The position numbers and the translations under genes were made by a program. A stretch of DNA of 64,000 bases, from positions 930,001 through 994,000 of the forward strand of contig JACGCM010000940.1 of NCBI GenBank assembly GCA_014058105.1. Reading direction: 5' to 3'. Of the stretch, positions 32,304-42,584 are shown piece after piece (the first letter of the stretch is position 1; each line of letters opens with the position of its first letter). The notes below the pieces were generated by a model. That model searched no databases. It worked only from the letters and a program-made list of their open reading frames with translations, and was not told the origin of the DNA. Origin of the DNA: Kingdonia uniflora. Lineage: Eukaryota > Streptophyta > Magnoliopsida > Ranunculales > Circaeasteraceae.

Positions 32304-33640
32304 ATGTCTTCTTCATCATCTGATTCATCCATACCCGATCCTCCAGGTTTATCGTCGTCGTCCTCCAATGACGATCTTATCTATAATTGTACGGCGGCAC
32401 TTTGCGTTCTGCACCAAGCTGCAGTAAACATAGTAGTTGGGGATGCAACTTTGAGTTATCACGGAAGTGTCATGGGCCGTAAGGATAAAAGAAAGAAGCG
32501 CGATCACCAATTAGGGCATTACAGCATTATACGAGACTACTTCCAGCTGAATTGCACATATGAGCCATGAGAATTTCGGCAACGTTTTCGTATGAGTAGA
32601 AACATGTTTATGCGTCTATTCGATGCAGTCGTTACACATGATCATTATTTTGTCCAGAAACCCAACAACGCTAGTACTATGGGGTTATCACCGTACCAAA
32701 AGGTAGTCGCAACACTACATTTCCTAAGCTACGGTGTTGCGGCAGATCTTTTTGATGAATATATTTGAATAGGAGAAAGCACAACCTTGTTATGTGTGAA
32801 AAAATTTTGTGTTGCGGTTATAAAAAATTTTGGCGAGGAATATCTTCGAGCACCAAACGCGGCCGACATTGAAAAGTTAAAAGCGATCGGAGAGTCCCAG
32901 GAATTTCCTGGCATGTTAGGAAGCCTTGATTGCATGCATTGGATATGGAAAAATTGCCCCAAAGCTTGGCATGGTCAATTTACTGGTCATTACCCCAAGG
33001 CGACACTGATTCTTGAAGCAGTAGCTTCACACGACCTTTGGATTTGGCATGCTTTTATTGGGTTACCAGGGTCTAACAATGATATCAATGTTCTGCAGCA
33101 ATCACATCTTTTTACCAACCTGGCCGATGGTATCGCCCCGCCTTGCAATTATACAATTGCCGGGAAAGCTTATGATATAGGGTATTACCTAGCGGATGGC
33201 ATATACCCCAAATGGGGAACACTTGTCCAAACCATATCCAATCCGGTTACAGGGAAACAAAAATTATTTGCTCAACAACAAGAAAGTTGTCGAAAAGACG
33301 TAGAATGGGCGTTTGGGATTTTACAATCTCGGTTCAATGTTGCAAAAAATTCGGTAAAATTGTGGGACCCCCAGGTATTGAGCAATGTCATGAAGGCGTG
33401 CGTGATAATGTACAATATGATAGTCGAAGAAGAACGAGGTGCATTCCCATCATACTTAGACTACGATCCAGCCGAGCCCTCAACTATTGAAGGCGAACCG
33501 TTCGATATTATACGCGACGCGGAACAATATAATCTTTTATATCGAAAATGAACCGGATTCGAAGTTGAGAACTTTACTTTGATCTAAAGGATGATCTAAT
33601 CGAGCATTTGTGGGCCGTGAAGGGAAATTTTCAAACCTAG
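32304..33640 (+). pseudogene. PIF/Harbinger DDE transposase (H3), nearly intact
   Basis: Starts with a Ser-rich leader (MSSSSSDSSIPDPPGLS), then GRKDKRKKRDHQLGHY, FRQRFRMSRNMFMRLFDAV, TMGLSPYQKVVATLHFL, IGESTTLLCVKKFC. The core has LGSLDCMHW (Asp 1), FIGLPGSNNDINVLQ (Asp 2) and DVEWAFGILQSRF (Glu), so all three catalytic residues remain. About 430 aa, the usual size. Two in-frame TGA codons (32,568 and 32,766) lie where the family has Arg (YEP.EFRQRF and EYI.IGEST), each fitting a CGA to TGA change. A frameshift near 33,555 separates the C-terminal DDLIEHLWAVKGNF that ends at 33,640. It is the least decayed transposase here. Confidence 0.9.
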
Positions 33641-33905
33641 TACTCTATTTTTTGTATTATCTGAGTGTTATTCATGTAATTTAATGTTTCTTATCGTACA
33701 AGTGAACCATCTAAGTTTTTGATATTGCATTAATCGTGTATTTGTTTTAACGCAATATTATCGAAAATAAATATTTTGAAAACAAGATTGCATTCTTCAA
33801 TAGCAAAGTACATAATTCAGACGATTACATTATTAGAAGGTAAACTACATTCTTGAAAATAAAACTCAAATATACAAAAAAGTTAAATTGTATTTCATCA
33901 CCTAT

Positions 33906-35378
33906 TCAAGTACCTGGTCCGCTCCTATTGGCCAGACGTTCTATTATCTCAGCTTGCCTTTGTAGATAGTATTACAATTGATGTCCAGACAGAGTACTCA
34001 AGTCTTTCTCCATGATTTTGTGATCTTCCTTTGCTTGCTCCAAATTCATTTTGGTTTGCCAGTGTTGTATTGCTTCTGCTCTTCTTCTTTTCTTTTCTTG
34101 GTTTGCTTGCATCTTCTCCAACCGTAGTTCATCCAGCAGACCATGGATACCGCTACCAGATGCAGTAACACCCTCCATTGCCTTTTGTGATGCAATGCTC
34201 TTTCTATGGAGTTTTTGGCCGATGGGCCTGCTTCCACCCTCATACAACGAACCATCTAAGTCAGAATTTGGGCCCGCGGATTGAGGTGTGGTGGGCCGTC
34301 GGGGTCCTCCGATAGATTGTTTGATCCGACCGAGTTCCCCGAAGAAGAATTGTCCGATGTTCTCCCAGCCACATTTCTTGGTATATTCACCGCATGGTTC
34401 AACCCATCATCCCTTAGGTTGGCCCATCGCGGTTCCCGCGCCAAAATCTTATACGCTTCACGGTGTTTGAAGTCATTGTCGCCATTCAAGCCTTTATAGA
34501 TTTTGTGTGCATCGTTTTCCTACAATTCGCAAAATTACCCAATACAAATAAATAACGTGTATATCCGCGATAAATAATTGAAATTGAGTTAAAGGAAACT
34601 ATAACGTACCCGATCTTCTTCTGTTTTTCCGCTGCTATTCCTAAATCGTTCTTGAACAACTATCCCCTTGTACGCCACACATTGTGCATTAAGGGCATAC
34701 CACTGAGATTTGGTCGACCCACATGATCGTCGTGTGGGGCACTCGGGGTCTCGGTTAAAGGCAAGGTTTGACATTTTGATAGAAAGTAAATCCCTTTGTG
34801 CGGCCATTAACATTTACAGAAGTTGTTACCCACTCTCTTGCGAGACACGTAAAGTCTACGTCCATCCAATGCATTCCAGAATCATCCGTCTCGTCCAAAA
34901 ACTCAGCATCTTCTGACACTTGCACGATTGGTCTTTATTTTGCGGGTGCTTTTTTCTTTCTTCCTTTTCCTTTATCTTTCTGGGGAGCCGCCGCTTTAAC
35001 AGGTATTAACGCATTTGCATTACTTTGACTGTGTTGAGTAGATTCACCATGGAATAGATGGTTCTAAAAGTAATTTAGCGGTTGGAAACCTTGAGGTTGA
35101 GTGAGCGGATATGGTTGATAGTACGGGCTAAACGCCTGAGGTTGCAACTAAGATAATATAAATGGACTTTGATATTGTCCATAACTGGGATCCCCTTGCG
35201 ACATAGTAAATGGAGGTGGGGTATGTGCTTGGAATTGAGGTTGAAATTGCGATGGGTTTTGGTAGAGGTATGGAGTGAATTGTGATGATGGGTGTTGAGC
35301 GAATGGTATTGAAGGTGGGTTTTGGGAGGATGGGGTCGACAGTGTAGAGCTATTACCACTAGTGCCGGAGTTCGCCAT
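33906..35378 (-). pseudogene. Harbinger Myb/SANT-like accessory protein (H3)
   Basis: Starts at 35,378 with a Pro/Gln/Ser-rich leader (ANSGTSGNSSTLSTPSSQ). A basic patch DKGKGRKKKAPAK follows, then the SANT-like helix DVDFTCLAREWVTTSVN, with STKSQWYALNAQCVAYKG further on. A donor at 34,609 (GTACGT) and an acceptor near 34,522 define an intron; exon 2 begins ENDAHKIYKG and has NDFKHREAYKILAREPRW. The end is a charged helix EKMQANQEKKRRRAEAIQHW and EDHKIMEKDLSTLSG. Stops (35,148; TAA near 33,983) and a frameshift near 34,250 break it. Convergent with the transposase, the standard PIF/Harbinger layout. Confidence 0.8.
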
Positions 35379-35479
35379 TTGGGGAGAGCATAGAGGTTAT
35401 CCTCTATACTAGGGTTTCTTGGTTTTGGGTGAGAAGGAGCCAGGGAGATGGTCTAGAGAAATAATTGAGTTTGGAGGTG

Positions 35480-35543
35480 TTTAGATCACCGTGCGGTGTT
35501 CCTTTTATCGCGCGGTAAAAGGAACACCGCGCGGTGATCTAAA
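35480..35543. repeat. H3 right hairpin
   Basis: A 64-bp inverted repeat has 28-bp arms, with a single mismatch (CCGTGCGG against CCGCGCGG), and an 8-bp centre TCGCGCGG. It lies 160 bp inside the right end, upstream of the Myb-like gene. Confidence 0.9.
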
Positions 35544-35705
35544 CACCGCCAAACTCATTTTCATTTGAGTGTGAGCTCCCCACACTCAGTTGAGTTCCTG
35601 TAGCGCCAGGTCACCCAACTCACACTCAAACAGTGCCTGTTGGGAGGGTTTTGGGTGTGGGTTGGCAAACCAAACTCAACCCACACCCTACTGCGTTTGC
35701 TCTTA

Positions 35706-38339
35706 GAACCGAAGAAAGGATCATGATCGTTCCGCCCGATGCAAGGTAAAGGTTGAAGCTGTAGAGCTGTACAAGTGAGCCCTTTCTCCTTTTCCTTCGA
35801 CGAAAGATGCATTTTTTGGGGGGAAAGCGTGGCCAAAACACACTCTCTCTTATTTCACTCCTAGCCTCTTTTCCACCTCTTTTCTGGTCGCGAGTACATG
35901 GGTGGGCCTTGTATGGAATGAAAAGAATAGCCTACTATGAATGAAATAGGTAAAGTAGTTTGGAAGCGTAGTTTAGGATCCTAAACTACAGAGGCGGTGA
36001 GCCGTAGTTGTAGTTTAGGGCACTCTTAAACTACTCTTCAGCAGCTAGGCCGCGCGAAATCCAAGTAGGCCGTCTACCGCAAAATCCAAGGTGCATTTCG
36101 CGTACGCAAGTTGGGCATTTTACTTCTGGCTGGTGCAACTATCACCTATTCATTACCACTATGAAACTGAAAGCGAAGACTGGAGGATCCTAAACTACGC
36201 TGGTCCAAACTACCAAAAGCATAGTCTCGCCTAGGGCTTTAAGTAGTTAGAGGTATTTTCTTCTGGTTTTTCGAATAGGTTCTGTTAGAGTTGCCTAAAA
36301 TATACATTACGGCTACCGAACTTGCATACGGCGAGTTATAGCTAAGAGAAGGCCTTTCTGTAGGACTTGCGTACGGTAGCTAGCACCTCCGGTGCTAGTC
36401 AAAATAAGGTGGAAAGAGTTGCTAAAGCTATGACAGACAATGGAGTCACTTGCGTACGATGAAACTTGAAGCAAAGGCATAACTGGTGACTTGTCTTTGG
36501 TCAACACTTTTTCATCACACGAAGCCATAAAAAAAGTTTTTTCGACGTACGCAAGTTGCGTACGAGGAGCTTGGTTGGATCCTAGCTTTTGCGTACTACT
36601 ACTCGTTCCATTAGAGTGCAGGAAAGGAGTTCTTCTTTTATAATAAACAGTAGGGTCTTCAGCTCTTTCGCCGTAGTGTCCGCAGCTTTTTTCTAGGGTA
36701 GGGGTTGCGTTGTCACGTAGTTTAGGGTAGGGATTTCGTTGTCAAAAGCAAGGCTCTGCACAGCTTTCTTTTAGAAAGCAAAACGCATTCGTCTTTAAAC
36801 AAAGTGAGTCGACGACGACCAGCCTAAGACGGCGTCTTAAGCAAAGCTTTTTTCGATCGTGCATAAGGATCCTTGAGGTTCTTTGAGTGGTAGGGGCGGA
36901 AAGGTAGCAGCTGCCGGTGCGTTCTTGCTGACTTTTTGCTATCTATAGGTCTCTCTACCACCACCTCCCGCTTTTTTCTCTCGTGTCCACTGATCTCGCT
37001 TTAGACCAACCGTTCTATTGCATTGACGTGGAATTAGCGTCGATAGACAGCCCCAATACTTATATCACATTGACGTGGAATTAGCCGATCATTGAGAGTC
37101 TTAAAAGAGTGTCTTTTTTTACTAGTCGATTTTAGGTGTTGAGTTATTGCCTACTCTTTACTCTTTTTAACTCCCACTTGTTTTTAGATGATGGAAAAGT
37201 AGTTTAGCAGCTTTTAAACTATACGTAAGTAAACTTTAATCTTTCATATAATCCACAGTAGGATTTTTCTATAGTGAAGCGCTGGACCTTTAGAGATTTC
37301 AAGTAGCTCAGACTTGCGTATGGTGATGCTGTTATATCTTAGTTATAAATAAGTGGGTTAGAGGCTTTGTAGAGTAGTTTTAGAGAGCGGACTTTAAGCA
37401 GTTGCTACTTCAAAAAGGGGTTGCTAAAGTTAGGAGTTAAGGAATTCTAAGGAGTTTTAAAAGAGAAAGGACAGAGGGCTTTAAAAGGAGTAATTAAAGA
37501 AAAGAGGAAGAAAATTTAAGCAGTTGATTCCGGGCATGTTATTATGACTATGATGCTGGTTTTTGAGAAGCATAAGAAGAAGGAAAAAATCATCTAATTA
37601 TGTACTTTCTTCAAGTTTTTCCTAGCTGCAAAATTAATGAATATATCATCTTTTGCACACATTAATGAGATTATGGTCCCTCTGAATTGCAGATAGGTGT
37701 TGGTCACTATAGTTATCTTAGAATTTGAGTTTAAGAAAATTAGTCGTATCTATTGAAGATAGAAGAAAGTTTGTTTTTGGAAAAGTGACTTTTTCTCTTG
37801 ACGGTATTAACTAATCTCACTATTTAAAATGAACTTAATTGCTTAAATTAATTTAGGGTAACTTGAGAGTATCGTCAAAGTATGACGTATTAACGAGGTA
37901 AAGGATCAGGGAAGGCAGGTTTTAGTACTAGTTGGTTTACATGGGGAATGAAAGAAGCAGAGTTATGTCCGTGGAGAACACCATATCCTAAATTGGTCAA
38001 GATGAAATGGGCATGTTTCAGTTTATTCTGTCCTTAAGTTTTGTTTTACTTTGGAATCGTCGAGAAGTAGGCAATAATAAAACCACTAATAACTTGAAGC
38101 ACTTGGTGAAAGTTCATAAGATTGGCATCCAAGCCTTACTTGAACTTTTGATCTAATTAAGTTGATATTAATAAGTTTTCTTAATGTGGAAACCTCATTT
38201 CTCTTATAAACAAAGCTAGAACTATAATAAAAATTCTATTGTGAATTTTATCTAAAAAGTGTGGATAATTGTTGTGCATGTTAAAACACTTCTTGGACCT
38301 AGAAGAAACCTATAAATACTATCGACTCTGCTTCGCTCA
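35706..38339. other. CACTA interior without recognisable gene
   Basis: No coding domain recognised. It holds a 22-bp perfect palindrome at 35,968-35,989 centred on GGATCC, and a cluster of the word CGTACGCAAGT. From about 37,100 on the sequence is AT-rich and featureless. Confidence 0.5.
36101..36564. repeat. CGTACGCAAGT motif cluster
   Basis: The 11-mer CGTACGCAAGT or its complement is exact at 36,101, 36,365, 36,448 and 36,546. At 36,546-36,564 it forms the palindrome CGTACGCAAGTTGCGTACG. One further exact copy is at 29,099, on the other side of H3, and near-copies are at about 36,320 and 37,311. All lie in the CACTA element's own sequence. Confidence 0.75.
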
Positions 38340-39800
38340 TGGTGCCTTCCTGTATTCGTTCACACTACACTTGGTTTAATGAGTGCACTGGTACAACTAG
38401 ACTCTAGGCAAGGTTAGACACAATTCTGATTAATGTGAATGCTTATAATGTTTTTCCAGATCTTAATAGTGTCACACTTGGATAGACTCGGTCATGCTCC
38501 ACTATTCAGTATTGTGAGCAACACTGCCTATTAAGGACCTAGATCCTTCAATATGATGAAGATATGGCTTATAGGAGTCCATCTTTAACTTGGTGAAAGA
38601 TTGGGTGGTACGATGGTGAGGGAATCTGAGTTCTTTGGCCTTCAAGTTGAAAAGTGTGAGAACTGTTATTAAGGTTCATGGACAAACTTAAGAACAATAT
38701 CGTAGCCTCCGAACATTCGTTGGAAGTCAGGTGGAGCAGTGTTGTTCATGAGGATTAGTAGCATCCAAGAATTTCTATAGTGAAGCGTTGCTGTAGGGGG
38801 AAGAGTTTTGAAGATAAAAATCAAAAATTAGATGGCTAGCTAAGGGAGACTCTACCAGAGGTGTTTCTACACAGCCACTCGGTTCATAAATAAGAGATAC
38901 TGCCTTTTAGTTTCAATTAATCAGATAGTATTAATACTGAAGATGTTCCAGTGATACATAAAAGTGATGTACAATATTTTAAAGAGGTGCTCACTGCGTC
39001 TGATATTTGTTTTGACATTTCTTTGGATGATGAACTTCTGTCTCGCACCCCACCCTTGGTTAGAGTCTCCTACTCTTGATGAACTTAAAGCTAACTTTCT
39101 GTTTGCACTGATAGCTGCAATGTTAGTGATTGTTTTATTTTAGGCTTCTTTAATAAGTGCTAGGATATTATCAGCTATGAAGATTTATTGGTAGCTACCT
39201 AAGAATTTTTCTCTGAAAGCTCTTCTGTGTCACTTCACACTTCTTCTTTTATGACCTTCTACGTTAAGAGGAGAGGCCATATCAGTTTGGATATTTTAGA
39301 CCTATAAGCTTCTGTTCTGTGGGGCTTATAAAATCTCTTATAAAGTCATTTCTAATAGACTTAGTTGTGTCATGCCTATGCTCATTTCTTCAAATCAGGT
39401 GCTTTACTAAAAGGGTCTGAATTGGTGAAAATATTGGTTGGCTCAGGAGATGGTGACCTAAACAAGAAGGTTAACGGACAGAACATTATCTTTAAGATTG
39501 ATACAACAAAAGCTTTTGACACTGTACTGAAGATCTCTTATAAGTGTACTTCTACGGGTTTGTTCAGTAATAGATGGGTTTCACTTATAGCAAGTTGCAT
39601 TGAATTTCGCTTATTTTCAATGGCTCTTGAAGGGGATTACATGGGTTATTTTTAAGTCCTTTAGGGGCCTCAGACAAGGCTCATTTATTATTATTTACTC
39701 CGGAAGAATTATCTAAAGGATTAATCCATTGTTTTGCTCAAGGGGAAATTATAGTAGCAACGAGACACTATTAGTTTATTAGAAATAGTGTAGATCCAAG
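38340..39800 (+). pseudogene. decayed LINE (endonuclease and RT remnants)
   Basis: Near 38,390-38,480 the reading ARLDTILINVNAYNVFPDL matches the end of a LINE endonuclease domain. At 39,365-39,655 KGSELVKILV, VNGQNIIFKIDTTKAFDTV is the RT motif with the first catalytic Asp. Shortly after comes FRGLRQGS-like sequence in another frame. Stops and frameshifts are frequent, and no tail was identified. It lies inside the CACTA element. Confidence 0.65.
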
Positions 39801-40747
39801 GCATCAATCCCTCTCTCATTTTGTTTGTGCATGGTTAACGTCCTGATTAGTACTTGCCAGAAAATAGCAAGTTCTGGGAAGAAAATAACAAGTTCTAGAT
39901 AGATTAATCACCTCGGTTTTCTTAACACTTTATCTGGGGTTAGACAGAGCTCTTCTTGTTGGATTAATCTATGAAGGACATCTACAATCTGGTTACAAAG
40001 CTCCTGAAGCATCTTTAACCATCACATTGTGATAGTTTAAGAAAGACTAGGCATTGTATTTCACCAAACAAAAGACTAGTCATTGTAATTCCTTTCCCTT
40101 AATGTGCTTTGACTCCCTAGTCTGAGAGACTTCCAACTTTGTTGTTTTTTAAGTTCATCATAGGAAATCAAAACGTGGGACATGAACAAATATATTACAA
40201 TATACATATGTTCTCTTCTTCTGAAATTTATATGAAAAGTGAAAACCTATTTCAAATCTATTACTAAAATACAAAATCATCAAAATACGTAGAAAATAGT
40301 ATCCTAGTGTCAACTGATATGTCATGATATATTTACATTTTCCAAAAACTACCTGTCGGCCCTCTGTTGCAAACTTCCAATAAAGTATTGACACCGGGAT
40401 TTTGGAGATTTAGTAATGATATATCAATGTTTCGTGAAGTATACTAGGCCATATGGCCCATATCATCCATCTATTCCCTGAATATCTCATTCTTTGTCTA
40501 TAACTGTCTTATTCTCCATCTGATTTAACGTGGGATTTAACGTGGGCAAGTATACTTCTTGTGCAGGAAAAGATGGAAGCTATAAAGCTATTAGTTTTGG
40601 AAAAGTTTCTTCACATTGTCCAAGGTATTTTCTGTGACAGCAATCTCTTGCACACTATACAGACATGTCTCGTTGCTACTACAGTAAGTTCTGTTTTGCA
40701 CATTCAGTGCCCTATTTTACTTTTTTTTACTTTTTTCTCTTCAACTA

Positions 40748-41018
40748 GGGAAATTGGCAAAACCTCGTCAGCTGCATAATTCACAGTGGGGAATGATGTG
40801 CCCTGCGGAGACACCAGAAGGACATTCGAGCTCTACAGCAAAGGGTATTATGCTTTACTACATCATATAGGTTTAACTGTTTTGTTTATAGTTTCCCAAC
40901 CATCTTTCTTTCTTTTGTAGGAGTCACCCGATGAGGGTGGTTGGCACGAGCTTGTCACTAATGGGAATATAGAGTACGTTGATACAGAAGAAGAGGAAAC
41001 TACTATATATGATTTCAG
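40748..41018 (+). pseudogene. RNA polymerase II RPB2-like exon fragments
   Basis: Bases 40,748-40,844 encode [20 protein letters not shown] followed by ETPEG, a hallmark of the second-largest subunit of RNA polymerase II. The exon 40,921-41,018 (acceptor TTTTGTAG, donor CAG|GT) encodes NGNIEYVDTEEEETT, another RPB2-type segment. After ETPEG the normal QACGLVKN is replaced by unrelated sequence. A possible upstream exon at 40,567-40,683 (KLLVLEKFLHIVQGIFC) is not recognised. These are two small pieces of a roughly 1,200-aa protein, so not functional; they lie in the CACTA element as probable captured host sequence. Confidence 0.8.
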
Positions 41019-41611
41019 GTCTCTTCTTATAACTTTTCCTTCAGTCAATCATGTTTCTAGTGTTTACTCCAAATGTTATGTAAGCGCCAAGTCTTAAGTT
41101 TTTCATTTAAGGTTTTCACAAACTCCAGCTGACATTCCTTTACAAATAAACAACAAGGCCAACTCCAACAAGGTAAGTCTGGATTGTAGCTATGACTACT
41201 TTGAAATAATTTGTATAATAGGTCCAGCTGAACCAATGATTTTTTTTACAATTAGGAGATAATCATCATGGGGAAGGCCAGTTGAAGAATCTCAAAAAAA
41301 CAGGTGGCAAGAACATGGATTTTCTTTCAATTGTAAGATTTTTTTTCTTTTGGTTAAACCTCTTTTCTTAGTGCAACTTCTTCATTAACAAGAATTTTAC
41401 TGTTTAGGCAACTTTTAAGGTAGAATAGCTTATGACATTGATGATCTTCAGACACGCTACAGAGTATGTTCATCTTCCTTTAGTATGCGACTAAGAAGAA
41501 ACTTTATATTTTGTTGTGAAGCTTGACATCGTTATGATAAATATTTTCTTGAGTTGTAAAGAATTTATGATTTGATACATTTTTATTTATTTTGATTTTG
41601 ATTTTGATTAG

Positions 41612-41872
41612 GTTGAGGCATCAACTAATCAGGTTGCGGAGAAGCAGATGCCGATTTACCAACTTCCGTCGAAGATTTTCTGTCGCACAATTGACATACA
41701 GTTGAAGGTAATATTTTATCTCGTTGATTAGGTTTTAATTTAGGGTTGTTTATCTATTGAACAGTTAGGGTTTTAGGTGTTGATTTTGAAATTGGGTGTT
41801 TCATTGTAGGCTGAGGCAGACACGGATGAAGTGTTTGTGCAAGTGACTTTGCTACCTGAGTCAAATATATGA
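41612..41872 (+). pseudogene. auxin response factor (ARF) exon fragments
   Basis: Exon 41,612-41,707 encodes VEASTNQVAEKQMPIYQLPS and KIFCRTIDIQLK. After an intron with GT/AG borders, exon 41,810-41,872 encodes AEADTDEVFVQVTLLPES then a stop. The segment matches the region just N-terminal to the B3 DNA-binding domain of ARF transcription factors, and the intron position after QLK fits ARF genes. The B3, middle and PB1 domains are absent. It is 600 bp downstream of the RPB2 pieces in the same orientation, consistent with several host fragments gathered in the CACTA element. Confidence 0.85.
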
Positions 41873-41949
41873 ATCTGTCTTCTTTGGGTGTTTATCATTT
41901 TGGGTTTCGAGTGATTGTAATGACTATACAAATGTGAAATATATATATA

Positions 41950-42258
41950 TTGTAAAATGACTTTGGTCACGACTAGTTTTGTAGTAAATAGCGAGTATTG
42001 GCCACAGACGAAATAGTGGTAATTAACAGGCATTAGCCACATATATTATGGTGGTGATTAACAGGTATTAACCACGGGACATTTCGTGGGAAAGCTCGTA
42101 GCCAATGGAGCCATTTGCCGCGGGTTATAATATATCCAATGTGAATTAATTGCCACGAAATAGCCACGGTACTACCCGTGGCTATATCTGATTCATTAGC
42201 CACGATCAAGTTCGTACCACGGCCAGAGCAGTGGCCATTGACGCTAATTCTAGTAGTG
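41950..42258. repeat. CACTA right subterminal region
   Basis: Short words GCCAC, ATTAGCCAC, GCCACG and complements repeat about every 20-40 bp up to the end CTAGTAGTG. Such arrays usually bind the element's regulatory protein. Confidence 0.6.
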
Positions 42259-42584
42259 ATTGATCTCGCGCAGTTCTGAACTGCGTGTAACCTTTGACCC
42301 AATAGAATGATGACCCTTGTCAAGCTTTAAGTGGATCCCCTGCCCCTCATTTTAGAATTACGCGTAGAGTGTTACCAAAGTCATTTTAGAATTACGTGTT
42401 CAGAACTGCGTGTGGGGTTTGGACGGTCCCGATGTTGAGACGTGGCTAGATTTTAGGTGTTATTTGTGCCGCACAATTCAGAACTGCGTTGGATAAAATC
42501 CACCTTGATTTGGGTTGAACTGCTGCGGGTGGATTTGGGGTGGATTTATAAAAATCTACCCTCCAACTGCTATATATGTTCTTA

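Larger units (their letters stand above)
29302..35702 (+). mobile_element. Harbinger element H3 with PMD, transposase and Myb-like genes
   Basis: A 6.4-kb unit is flanked by TTA (29,299-29,301 and 35,703-35,705). Ends are GAGCATCTCTAGCAGCGAG on the left and, reverse complemented, GAGCAAACGCAGTAGGG on the right; both continue GTGTGGGTT. It carries PMD (+), DDE transposase (+) and Myb/SANT-like (-). Three hairpins with CACCGCGCGGTG arms lie at the left end, between PMD and transposase, and at the right end. Sequence of ends and palindromes differs from H1, so this is another family. It is inserted in the CACTA element. Confidence 0.85.
28969..42258 (+). mobile_element. CACTA-type element, 13.3 kb, with gene fragments and nested Harbinger
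   Basis: Left end CACTACTATAAATGGACC; right end, reverse complemented, CACTACTAGAATTAGCGTC. A 3-bp target duplication ATT flanks it (28,966-28,968 and 42,259-42,261). The insertion site is inside H2, whose sequence continues on both sides, which independently supports the borders. Both ends contain GCCACG-type words (28,988; several at 42,000-42,240), as expected of subterminal repeats. I saw no TNPA- or TNPD-like protein. Contents: H3 (6.4 kb), a LINE remnant, RPB2- and ARF-like exons, and repeated CGTACGCAAGT words. Strand is arbitrary. Confidence 0.75.
28839..42581 (+). mobile_element. Harbinger derivative H2 (MITE-like), split by CACTA element
   Basis: The left part 28,839-28,968 begins GAGCACCTACAACATCTAGG. 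The right part 42,259-42,581 ends CCAACTGCTATATATGTTC. Each outer end abuts TTA (28,836-28,838 and 42,582-42,584). The CACTA element between them has its own 3-bp duplication. Joining the two parts gives the same order as the left end of H4 (GGATT then the CGCGCAG palindrome). Without the CACTA element H2 is about 450 bp and non-coding: an internally deleted member of the H1 family. Confidence 0.8.
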
